Shown here: positions 8,905-14,708 of the stretch, in pieces
How positions within the stretch are numbered: the first letter of the stretch is position 1
Layout: each line of letters begins with the position of its first letter
DNA from: a virus
Strand: one strand, 5' to 3'
DNA length: 24,275 bases
Virus record (IMG/VR): IMGVR_UViG_3300023116_000345
Coordinates: 1 to 24,275 of that record
Notes under the pieces: model-generated
Seen by the model: the letters and a program-made list of their open reading frames with translations, nothing else
What the model was told of the DNA's origin: nothing
The model's database searches: none
Translations under genes and position numbers: made by a program

Positions 8905-10752
8905 ATGGTAGCTCGTCGCCCTGTCGTTGTTATTAGCGGTCAGCGGACTGAGCTACCTCCCGGTGACTCGATTGTTGGCGGTTCTGTAGGTACTCTGACC
9001 GCTGGCAGTGGTTTAGACGGCGGTGGTGATTTATCGAGTACAACCGAAACAAATGTGTCGCTGGCACCGAACCCCAGCGGCCTGATTTTTGTTGATAATA
9101 AGTACCTGGCGACTGATGGTGTCGCACAGCGTACCGCCGAGACTGCTTTAGCTAGTGGTAATTACGCCCTGGCCGCTGGTACTGCTGCACTAGCGAGCGG
9201 TATTGCTGGTAGTTCGCTGGCTGCTACGGCGTTGGCTAGTGGTAACGCTGCACTGGCTGATATTACTGCGATTACTGGCGGCACGATTAAGACTTTTACG
9301 GCTGCTAGCGCGGTTGCGTCTGGTTACGCCGTGGGCTTGGATGATACTGGAAGTGTGCAGAGTGTTATGGAGGTTGTTGATGCAGATACGAGGAATTTTG
9401 GGTCTGCTGTCGTCTTTGAGTCTGCTAGCTCCCTCTACATCTCCTCCACCTACGACTCCACCAACAACCGAGTCGTCATCGCCTACCAAGACGCCGGCAA
9501 CTCCAACTACGGCACCGCCATTGTCGGCACAGTCTCCGATACATCCATATCCTTCGGCACTGCCGTCGTATTTGAATCTGCAAGCTCCGACTACACCTTC
9601 GCCACCTACGACTCCACCAACAACCGAGTCGTCATCGCCTACCAAGACGTCGGCAACTCTAGCTACGGCACCGCCATTGTCGGCACAGTTTCCGGCACAT
9701 CCATATCCTTCGGGACTGCCGTTGTTTTTGAATCTGCTGGCTCTACTAACTACATCTTTAGCACTTACGATTCCACTAACAACCGCGTTGTTATTGCTTA
9801 TCAAAACAACGGCAACTCCAATTATGGCACCGCGATCGTCGGCACAGTTTCCGGTACATCCATATCCTTCGGCTCTGCAGTAGTATTCGAATCTGCTAGT
9901 TCCAACTACATTTCCTCCACCTACGACTCCACCAATAACAAAGTCGTTATCGCTTACCGAAACAACGGCAACTCCAACTACGGCACCGCCATCGTCGGCA
10001 CAGTCTCAGGCACATCGATTTCCTTCGGCACCGCTGTCGTCTTTGAGTCTGCTAGCTCCCTCTACATCTCCACCACCTACGACTCCACCAATAACAAAGT
10101 CGTTATCGCTTACCGAGACCAAACTAACTCCAACTACGGCACCGCCATCGTCGGCACAGTCTCAGGCACATCGATTTCCTTCGGCACCGCTGTCGTTTTT
10201 GAAGCTGCTAACTCCCTCTACATTTCAACCACTTTCGACTCCACCAACAACCGAGTCGTCATCGCTTACCGAGACCTCGACAACTTCAGCTATGGTACCG
10301 CTATCGTCGGCACAGTCTCCGGCACGTCTATCTCCTTCGGTACCGCCGTCGTTTTCGAATCTAATAGCTCTGACTACAACTTTACCACCTACGACTCCAC
10401 CAACGATCGTGTCGTTATCGCCTTTCGAGATGTTGGCACTTCCAATTACGGTAAAGCAGTCGTAGGTGCCCCCGGCACTACCATCGGTCCTACTATCTCC
10501 TCCCAAAACAACTTCATCGGCATCGCTCAAACCACAGCAGCCAGTGGTTCAGCAGTTCAAGTCCGTTTACCTGGCTCATACGACCAAAACAACACCGGTT
10601 TAACCCCCGGCGCTGTGTATTACGTCAATCCCACCACAAGCGGATTCACCACAACCGCGACCCAACCGAGCGCGTGGTCTGGTGCAGTCAACTGGGATCC
10701 GATTGGTCGGGCGGTTAATTCGACCACACTATTGCTGACCGACATGATTTAG
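8905..10752 (+). CDS. Fibre B: seven-bladed propeller fibre, 615 residues
   Basis: This paralogue of fibre A has the same N-terminus (MVARRPVVV...ELPPGDS), an AGSGLDGGG motif, ALASGN-type stalk repeats (about 77-117), the first part of the split beta domain (SAVASGYAVGLDDTGSVQSV, about 135-154), seven repeats (about 163-520) and the second part (FIGIAQTTAASGSAVQVRLPG to the end). Unit 3 carries an extra residue (AGSTNYIFS) and unit 2 ends with VSDTS in the preceding connector, so variation is concentrated in loops before and after the conserved YDSTNN strand. It starts 21 nt after a TAGAGT box; the Shine-Dalgarno site is weak (AGGA about 10 nt upstream). Probably a receptor-binding fibre, either alternative to or assembled together with A and C. 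Confidence 0.85.
   Translation: MVARRPVVVISGQRTELPPGDSIVGGSVGTLTAGSGLDGGGDLSSTTETNVSLAPNPSGLIFVDNKYLATDGVAQRTAETALASGNYALAAGTAALASGIAGSSLAATALASGNAALADITAITGGTIKTFTAASAVASGYAVGLDDTGSVQSVMEVVDADTRNFGSAVVFESASSLYISSTYDSTNNRVVIAYQDAGNSNYGTAIVGTVSDTSISFGTAVVFESASSDYTFATYDSTNNRVVIAYQDVGNSSYGTAIVGTVSGTSISFGTAVVFESAGSTNYIFSTYDSTNNRVVIAYQNNGNSNYGTAIVGTVSGTSISFGSAVVFESASSNYISSTYDSTNNKVVIAYRNNGNSNYGTAIVGTVSGTSISFGTAVVFESASSLYISTTYDSTNNKVVIAYRDQTNSNYGTAIVGTVSGTSISFGTAVVFEAANSLYISTTFDSTNNRVVIAYRDLDNFSYGTAIVGTVSGTSISFGTAVVFESNSSDYNFTTYDSTNDRVVIAFRDVGTSNYGKAVVGAPGTTIGPTISSQNNFIGIAQTTAASGSAVQVRLPGSYDQNNTGLTPGAVYYVNPTTSGFTTTATQPSAWSGAVNWDPIGRAVNSTTLLLTDMI
9394..10467 (+). repeat. Seven tandem ~156-bp repeats encoding propeller blades in fibre B
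   Basis: Seven copies of the same unit as in fibre A. The tract 9781-9854 (unit 3) is identical over 74 nt to 7890-7963 of fibre A at the same unit position. It shares unusual synonymous choices (CGC GTT GTT ATT GCT TAT) that differ from the common form of the repeat (CGA GTC GTC ATC GCC TAC). The final unit changes to GKAVVGAPG. Confidence 0.9.
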
Positions 10753-10757
10753 TCGGT

Positions 10758-10763
10758 TAAAGT
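10758..10763 (+). promoter_or_regulatory. -10-like box (TAAAGT), 21 nt before 10785
   Basis: TAAAGTAC is part of the palindrome AAAGTACTTT in the gap after fibre B, exactly 21 nt before the ATG of the 91-residue gene. Confidence 0.45.
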
Positions 10764-10784
10764 ACTTTAGTGCTCTAGAGCCCC

Positions 10785-11060
10785 ATGAAGACCATTTGCC
10801 GCCTTGCGGACTTTTCAGTCCCCAACGTCAGTCTCTACCTGTTTGAAGACGCCAAGCCTGTGACGATCGAAGCCGATCGCACCGTGGTTGGCGACCCCGC
10901 AAGTCCTGATCTAATCATCATGGACTGCACCACGGCTAACTGCGTGCTGCATGAAGGTGTTACTGATCCCGCAGATTGGTTCGGTTGGAAGTACACCTAC
11001 ACCGACGCCGATGGTTGGGTTCTGAATCCTGATTGGGTTGATCCTCGTACTCAAAGCTGA
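10785..11060 (+). CDS. Unknown 91-residue protein between fibres B and C
   Basis: A 91-residue soluble protein beginning MKTICRLADFSVPNVSLYLF. It has mixed alpha/beta character, three cysteines (residue 4 and two around DCTTANC) and a tryptophan/tyrosine-rich end (WFGWKYTYTDADGWVLNPDW). No catalytic motif, membrane segment or known domain is recognised. Its place between two paralogous fibres suggests a virion or fibre-associated role. It has its own TAAAGT box 21 nt upstream of the ATG and no Shine-Dalgarno sequence. Codon use is ordinary for the window, unlike the repeat arrays on either side. The start is the first ATG after the box. Confidence 0.7.
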   Translation: MKTICRLADFSVPNVSLYLFEDAKPVTIEADRTVVGDPASPDLIIMDCTTANCVLHEGVTDPADWFGWKYTYTDADGWVLNPDWVDPRTQS

Positions 11061-11070
11061 GTCAATCGGA

Positions 11071-11076
11071 TAAAAT
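11071..11076 (+). promoter_or_regulatory. -10-like box (TAAAAT), 21 nt before fibre C
   Basis: TAAAATAA lies in the 37-nt gap before fibre C, exactly 21 nt before the ATG at 11098. Confidence 0.5.
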
Positions 11077-11097
11077 AAAGTTAACTAGGCGGTAGAA

Positions 11098-12933
11098 ATG
11101 GCTGAGAAACTTCCTCTGGTTTATGTAGACGGAGGACTCAGCCAGCTGCCACCTGGGGACTCTATCGAAGGTGTTCAGCTCGGCACGCTAACTGCTGGTA
11201 GCGGTTTGGTTGGTGGTGGCGACCTGGGTACTGGTAATAAAAGACTTGATGTTGCACTGGCTTCCAACGCCAGTGGTGTGATTTTTGTCGGTGACGCCAT
11301 TGGTCTCGATGGTGTCGCTGAAGCTACGGCTACTGAGGCGCTAGCTTCTGGTAACGCTGGTCTGGTTCTGGGTGAAACTGCGCTTTCGAGCGGCGTGGTT
11401 GCTCAGGGTGAAGCTGCAACTGCACTTGCTTCTGGTAACGCTGCGTTAGACGCTGCGGTCAATTTTGTTGGTAGTAGTTCGCTTGAGTTGACTGCTGCTA
11501 GCCCGATCAGTATTGGGTCCGCTGTGGGCTTGGATGATACTGGAAGTGTGCAGAGTGTGAGGGAGATTGTTGATGTGGATACGAGGAGTTTTGGGTCGCC
11601 GGTTGTTTTTGAATCTGCTAGTTCCACCTACATTTCCACCACCTACGACTCCACCAATAACAAAGTCGTTATCGCTTACCGAGACGTCGGCAACTCCGGC
11701 TACGGCACCGCCATCGTCGGCACCGTCTCCGGCACCTCTATCTCATTCGGCACCGCTGTCGTCTTTGAGTCTGCTAGTTCCAACTACATCTCCTCCACCT
11801 ACGACTCCACCAACAACCGAGTTGCCATCGCCTACCGAGACGACGGCAATTCCTTCTACGGCACCGCGATCGTCGGTACAGTTTCCGGAACATCAATCTC
11901 ATTCGGCACTGCCGTTGTTTTTGAATCTGCTTACACCGAATTCATCTCTCCCACCTTTGATTCCACCAACGACCGAGTCGTCATCGCTTATCGAGCTTCT
12001 TCTCTCGGCAATGCCATCGTTGGCACAGTCTCTGGAACCTCCATCTCCTTCGGCACTGCTGTTGTTTTCGAATCTGCTGATTCCGTCAGCATTTACTCCA
12101 CCTTCGATTCCACCAACGACCGAGTCGTCATTTCCTACTCCGACAACGGCAACTCCGGCTACGGCACCGCCATCGTCGGCACCGTCTCCGGCACCTCTAT
12201 CTCATTCGGCACCGCCGTCGTGTTTGAATCTGCTGGCTCTGTCTACAACTCCGCCACCTACGACTCCACCAACAACCGAGTTGCCATCGCCTACCGAGAC
12301 GACGGCAACTCCTTCTACGGCACCGCCATCGTCGGCACAGTCTCCGGCACGTCTATCTCCTTCGGCTCTGCCGTCGTCTTTGAATCTGCTCAATCCGAAA
12401 ACATCTCTCCCACCTACGACTCAACCAACAACCAAGTCGTCATCGCCTATCGAGACGTCGGAAACTCTTCATACGGCACCGCCATTGTCGGCACAGTCTC
12501 CGGCACGTCTATCTCCTTCGGCACCGCTGTTGTTTTCGAATCTGCTAACTCCGACAACATCTCCACCACCTACGACTCCAGCAACAACCGAGTCGTCATC
12601 GCTTACCGAGACAACGGCAACTCCAACTACGGCACCGCAATCATAGCCGCACCCGGTTCTGCCATATCCCCCACTATCTCCTCTCAAACCAACTTCCTCG
12701 GCATCGCCCAAGCCACCGTGGCCAGTGGAGCTGATGTAAATGTATTGTTGCCCAGAGCGATTGATACAAACCAGACTGGCTTAACCCCCGGATATTTCTA
12801 TTACGTCGATGCAGCAACCAGCGGTTTCACGACTGCATCCGGTCAGCCTTCAACATGGTCTGGTGCGTACAACTGGGGTCCTGTCGGTAAAGCCGTGTCG
12901 TCTTCTGGTCTCTTACTTCTTAATCCCCTTTAA
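11098..12933 (+). CDS. Fibre C: seven-bladed propeller fibre, 611 residues
   Basis: The third paralogue begins MAEKLPLVYVDGGLSQLPPGDS, so the extreme N-terminus has diverged from A and B while the AGSGLVGGG motif and ALASGN-type stalk repeats are kept. The split beta domain (AASPISIGSAVGLDDTGSVQSV, then FLGIAQATVASGADVNVLLP to the end) again surrounds seven repeats (about 164-517). Unit 3 is shortened (AYRASSLGNAIVG lacks about five residues of the YRD-GNS-YGT hairpin). Units 2 and 5 share the variant VAIAYRDDGNSFY and a 55-nt identical tract. The gene starts 21 nt after a TAAAAT box. As for A and B, the receptor-binding role is inferred. Confidence 0.85.
   Translation: MAEKLPLVYVDGGLSQLPPGDSIEGVQLGTLTAGSGLVGGGDLGTGNKRLDVALASNASGVIFVGDAIGLDGVAEATATEALASGNAGLVLGETALSSGVVAQGEAATALASGNAALDAAVNFVGSSSLELTAASPISIGSAVGLDDTGSVQSVREIVDVDTRSFGSPVVFESASSTYISTTYDSTNNKVVIAYRDVGNSGYGTAIVGTVSGTSISFGTAVVFESASSNYISSTYDSTNNRVAIAYRDDGNSFYGTAIVGTVSGTSISFGTAVVFESAYTEFISPTFDSTNDRVVIAYRASSLGNAIVGTVSGTSISFGTAVVFESADSVSIYSTFDSTNDRVVISYSDNGNSGYGTAIVGTVSGTSISFGTAVVFESAGSVYNSATYDSTNNRVAIAYRDDGNSFYGTAIVGTVSGTSISFGSAVVFESAQSENISPTYDSTNNQVVIAYRDVGNSSYGTAIVGTVSGTSISFGTAVVFESANSDNISTTYDSSNNRVVIAYRDNGNSNYGTAIIAAPGSAISPTISSQTNFLGIAQATVASGADVNVLLPRAIDTNQTGLTPGYFYYVDAATSGFTTASGQPSTWSGAYNWGPVGKAVSSSGLLLLNPL
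11587..12648 (+). repeat. Seven tandem ~156-bp repeats encoding propeller blades in fibre C
   Basis: Seven copies of the unit seen in fibres A and B. Internal duplication: 11795-11849 and 12254-12308 are identical over 55 nt. Between genes: 12487-12554 is identical over 68 nt to 8415-8482 of fibre A, at the unit 6 to unit 7 junction in both. The array ends in GTAIIAAPG. Confidence 0.9.
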
Positions 12934-12963
12934 TTTTTTAACGGTTAGTCCCAGTTACTGACC

Positions 12964-12969
12964 TAAAAT
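12964..12969 (+). promoter_or_regulatory. -10-like box (TAAAAT), 22 nt before the HNH gene
   Basis: TAAAATAA is followed after 22 nt by the GTG start of the HNH gene. A 7-bp inverted repeat (GGTTAGT at 12943-12949, ACTGACC at 12957-12963) abuts the box directly and could be an operator or a hairpin at the end of the fibre C transcript. Confidence 0.45.
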
Positions 12970-12991
12970 AAATGCAGCCGCACTCACATTT

Positions 12992-13357
12992 GTGAGGGAA
13001 CGGGACCTTTTATTTGATCTGAGTTGTTTACAAAAAAGATGCGCTAGAAAAAGATTCCGACGACAAATCTTAGATGAATGGGGTTGCTGCGCTTATTGCG
13101 GCAGGTCCAAACCCACAACGCTCGATCATGTTGTTCCCAAGGCCAATGGCGGGACGACAACCAAGCAAAATCTTATTGCTGCTTGTGGAGCTTGTAACCT
13201 TGAAAAGAGCTCACACAGTTGGTTCGAGTGGTACAGAGCTCAAGACTTTTGGACTCAAGAAAGAGAAGATCGGATTCTGTGCTGGGTAAATCAGCCAGAA
13301 CCCGATCTTTTTCCTTTATTACCGGTTCACTTACCGATGGTGCCTATGGCCGCTTAG
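12992..13357 (+). CDS. HNH endonuclease
   Basis: A 121-residue protein with a complete HNH/zinc-ribbon core: CAYCG, then LDHVVPKANGGTT with the general-base histidine in LDH, then NLIAACGACNLEKSS. The four cysteines form two CxxC pairs expected to bind zinc. The N-terminal helix-rich part (LQKRCARKRFRRQILDEWG) and the C-terminal WFEWYRAQDFW...REDRI stretch fit a cyanobacterial and cyanophage HNH family I recall. The start is a GTG chosen because it lies 22 nt after a TAAAAT box, close to the spacing in other genes here. It follows the fibre cluster and may be a free-standing homing-type nuclease; a packaging role for HNH proteins is the alternative, but that family normally sits beside the terminase. 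Confidence 0.85.
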   Translation: MRERDLLFDLSCLQKRCARKRFRRQILDEWGCCAYCGRSKPTTLDHVVPKANGGTTTKQNLIAACGACNLEKSSHSWFEWYRAQDFWTQEREDRILCWVNQPEPDLFPLLPVHLPMVPMAA

Positions 13358-13537
13358 TTATTTCTTAGCGGTCTTTGTCACCACGCCACCAATAATTTCG
13401 ATCACGCGGTAGATCTTGCCGTAGATCTCGTCGTCTTTCGGCGTGGGCGTTGCGTTAACAACTGCGAGGCAGAGCAAGTGGAGTGCACCTGCGATGCCAG
13501 CGACTTCTGCCCAGTTGTTGAGGAGATAGTCGATCAT
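13358..13537 (-). CDS. Small holin-like membrane protein, 59 residues, antisense to neighbours
   Basis: On the minus strand an ATG (CAT at 13535-13537) opens a 59-residue frame ending at TTA 13358-13360, immediately adjacent to the stop of the convergent HNH gene. The product begins MIDYLLNNWAEVAGIAGALH, continues as one hydrophobic helix (LLCLAVVNAT), then PTPKDDEIYGKIYRVIEII and a basic TKTAKK tail. This N-W-E...hydrophobic...TPT..DD...G...I...K layout is the one I recall from a widespread family of short phage proteins usually suggested to be holins. A TATAAT on the minus strand (13561-13566) lies 23 nt upstream of the start. Lysis function is inferred from family likeness and from the endolysin about 2 kb away. 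Confidence 0.7.
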   Translation of the reverse strand: MIDYLLNNWAEVAGIAGALHLLCLAVVNATPTPKDDEIYGKIYRVIEIIGGVVTKTAKK

Positions 13538-13556
13538 TTTGAGGTCCCGTATCTAT

Positions 13557-13562
13557 TAAAAT
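13557..13562 (+). promoter_or_regulatory. -10-like box (TAAAAT), 21 nt before 13584; half of a divergent pair
   Basis: TAAAAT on the plus strand overlaps by two bases the minus-strand TATAAT at 13561-13566. Exactly 21 nt separate it from the ATG at 13584, which supports that start over 13566. Confidence 0.45.
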
Positions 13563-13566
13563 TATA
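13561..13566 (-). promoter_or_regulatory. -10-like box (TATAAT) for the minus-strand holin-like gene
   Basis: Read on the minus strand, TATAAT lies 23 nt before the ATG of the 59-residue gene (start at 13537). It forms a compact divergent element with the plus-strand box at 13557-13562. Confidence 0.45.
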
Positions 13567-13583
13567 TGAGCGCCTGTGTCAGT

Positions 13584-13844
13584 ATGCCCGAGATCCTTGA
13601 AGATGCCGTCAAAAGCATCATGAAAGAAAATCCGAAGATGGATAAGTCTTCGGCTTATGCTATCGCCACTAAATCTCTTCAGAAATCGGGTGATCTCAAA
13701 GAAGGTACCGTTGAAGCGACTGAAAAAGGTAAGCGTCGTGGTGAGATGTCGAAAGCAACTCGTGCGAAAACTCGCGCTAAAAAATATAAGACAGAACGTA
13801 AAATGGGACGTAAGGAAGAGCGTGACACTTCAGGTCGAAACTAA
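13584..13844 (+). CDS. Lysine-rich small phage protein, 86 residues
   Basis: The product starts MPEILEDAVKSIMKENPKMD, followed by KSSAYAIATKSLQKSGDLK and then a very basic tail (KGKRRGEMSKATRAKTRAKK). The N-terminal part matches a small phage family I recall with a compact helical domain (MPxxLEEAVKSIM..NP..SKSSAYAIAT..LQK.G); its function is unknown, and binding to DNA or virion is only suggested by charge. An upstream in-frame ATG at 13566 would add six residues. I prefer 13584 because it lies exactly 21 nt after the TAAAAT box at 13557-13562, whereas 13566 would leave almost no leader. The stop TAA shares a base with the next ATG (TAATG). Confidence 0.75.
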   Translation: MPEILEDAVKSIMKENPKMDKSSAYAIATKSLQKSGDLKEGTVEATEKGKRRGEMSKATRAKTRAKKYKTERKMGRKEERDTSGRN

Positions 13845-14068
13845 TGGCTGAAGTCGCTAAGAAAAAACACCCCGAAAAGTGGGCTCGAGCTAAAGCGAAG
13901 GCCCGCAAGAAACTCGGTGGGCACAGCGCACGTGCGATGCAGCTCGCCACCAAGTACTACAAGGAGATGGGCGGCAAGTACGAAGGCAAGAAATCAAGTA
14001 AAAATAAGCTTTCTAAATGGAGTCGTGAAGATTGGCAAACTAGAGAAGAATACGAGAAAGATAAATGA
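13844..14068 (+). CDS. Lysine-rich small phage protein, 74 residues
   Basis: A 74-residue, strongly basic protein. Order of elements: KKKHPEKWARAKAKARKKLG, then GGHSARAMQLATKYYKEMGG, then a lysine/serine linker (KYEGKKSSKNK), then LSKWSREDWQTREEYEKDK. The LSKW-EDW-T ending resembles a small domain shared by several phage proteins of unknown role (a DUF5872-like pattern from memory). The start overlaps the previous stop by one base and the stop overlaps the next start (ATGA), so it is part of a coupled string of small genes. A structural or nucleic-acid-binding role is a guess from composition. Confidence 0.7.
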   Translation: MAEVAKKKHPEKWARAKAKARKKLGGHSARAMQLATKYYKEMGGKYEGKKSSKNKLSKWSREDWQTREEYEKDK

Positions 14069-14184
14069 ATGAGGAGGACCTAGAGGAGCTTCAGGAGAGA
14101 GTACAGCAGATGCGAAACTCTCTTTTATTTGAGGAACCTTGTCCCCTTTTTGAGCCCTTTGAGGAAGAGGAACTCTATGGCTGA
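14065..14184 (+). CDS. Acidic 39-residue protein in the coupled small-gene string
   Basis: An ATG at 14065 overlaps the previous stop (ATGA) and opens a 39-residue frame ending at TGA 14182-14184, overlapping the next gene's start at 14177. The product is strikingly acidic (MNEEDLEELQERVQQMRNSL, ending FEPFEEEELYG), unlike its lysine-rich neighbours. The first half would form an amphipathic helix. Both flanking overlaps are typical of real coupled phage genes. Against it: part of the frame doubles as the purine-rich Shine-Dalgarno region of the next gene, which could by itself give glutamate codons. Confidence 0.5.
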   Translation: MNEEDLEELQERVQQMRNSLLFEEPCPLFEPFEEEELYG

Positions 14185-14389
14185 TTTAGCACGCGAAAAA
14201 GGTCGTACTGAGCGATACCTACCTAAAGCCGCCTGGGCAGCCATGTCGGCTGAAGAGCGTCGTGCGACTGACGAGAAGAAAAAACGGGCTACCCGTGGCA
14301 AACCCGTTAATACTCACGTCGAAAATACCGAAGTAGCTAAGCGTGCGGGTCGGAAAGCTCGTGCTTGGAAGCGTTCCAAGGAGAAGTGA
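14177..14389 (+). CDS. Lysine/arginine-rich small phage protein, 70 residues
   Basis: A 70-residue basic protein beginning MADLAREKGRTERYLPKAAW and continuing with AMSAEERRATDEKKKRATRG, PVNTHVENTEVAKRAGRKAR. It has no membrane segment or catalytic motif. The start ATG 14177 is preceded by a strong purine-rich site (GAGGAAGAGG ending 6 nt before), so the longer in-frame TTG-initiated form from 14129 is not used here. The lysine-rich N-terminal pattern with PKAAW...SAEER recurs in small phage proteins of unknown role that I have seen near virion genes. Its 3' end overlaps, tail to tail, the minus-strand gene ending at 14337. Confidence 0.7.
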   Translation: MADLAREKGRTERYLPKAAWAAMSAEERRATDEKKKRATRGKPVNTHVENTEVAKRAGRKARAWKRSKEK

Positions 14390-14669
14390 GGCGCATAGAA
14401 CCTCCCAGTAATTCTTGGGCTTTAGATCCGTCAGGAGTGCTCTCGCTGTAGATGGGTTTTTGCTTCGCTTTTTGTTCCGCATCCCACGCAGCATGTAAGT
14501 CGGCGATCTGTTCGTCTACCTCCTGCATGACTACTTCTGCTCTAAATGCACACCAGTCATCTAGACAGTACTTAAGAATTTTTTGAATTAATGGGTTTCG
14601 TTTTAATGGATAAAATCGACAGAGGAAGATAATCAGCTCGTAAGTGAGGGCATTGAACTTGTTGTACAT
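14337..14669 (-). CDS. Unknown 110-residue protein, antisense to the late block
   Basis: A minus-strand frame from ATG (CAT at 14667-14669) to TAG (CTA at 14337-14339). The N-terminal 30 residues are partly hydrophobic (LTYELIIFLCRFYPL), followed by KRNPLIQKILKYCLDDWCAF and a helical acidic segment (VDEQIADLHAAWDAEQKAKQ). The C-terminal 40 residues look disordered. It overlaps the 3' end of the convergent lysine-rich gene by 53 nt. Nothing else fills 14390-14669, and the frame has protein-like composition in the non-overlapping part, so I think it is real. No function is recognised; a membrane-associated role is possible but the hydrophobic stretch is short. Confidence 0.55.
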   Translation of the reverse strand: MYNKFNALTYELIIFLCRFYPLKRNPLIQKILKYCLDDWCAFRAEVVMQEVDEQIADLHAAWDAEQKAKQKPIYSESTPDGSKAQELLGGSMRLTSPWNASKHELSDPHA

Positions 14670-14673
14670 GAAC

Positions 14674-14679
14674 TAGAAT
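14674..14679 (+). promoter_or_regulatory. -10-like box (TAGAAT), 29 nt before 14709
   Basis: TAGAATTT lies between the divergent minus-strand 110-residue gene and the 132-residue gene. Spacing is longer than in the main group, so the assignment is weak. Confidence 0.25.
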
Positions 14680-14708
14680 TTAATTAATAAGGTTGTCCGA
14701 CTCTAGCC

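Noticed and set aside
9190-9804. Minus-strand frame of 204 codons in fibre B (likewise at 8397-8645, 10225-10530, 12202-12393 and 12469-12711)
   Set aside because: It mirrors the repeat array: C-ending codons on the plus strand leave the opposite strand free of stops. Products are low-complexity Gly/Val/Asp strings without any motif.
11567-12646. Plus-strand frame of 359 codons in fibre C in another phase (likewise at 7513-7992, 8074-8304 and 10043-10465)
   Set aside because: A frame-shifted reading of the repeats giving Pro/Ser/Thr low-complexity protein; explained by repeat periodicity and codon bias.
7503-12648. Diversity-generating retroelement or CRISPR as explanation of the repeats
   Set aside because: No reverse transcriptase or template repeat is visible. 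Repeats are in-frame coding units of ~156 bp without spacer-like unique DNA.
12943-12963. Terminator after fibre C
   Set aside because: The 7-bp inverted repeat (with one G-T pair) is not followed by a T-tract on either strand; it abuts the next -10-like box and is better treated as a possible regulatory site.
14129-14176. Longer TTG-started form of the 70-residue lysine-rich protein
   Set aside because: A strong GAGGAAGAGG site directly precedes ATG 14177, and the extension overlaps the acidic 39-residue frame.
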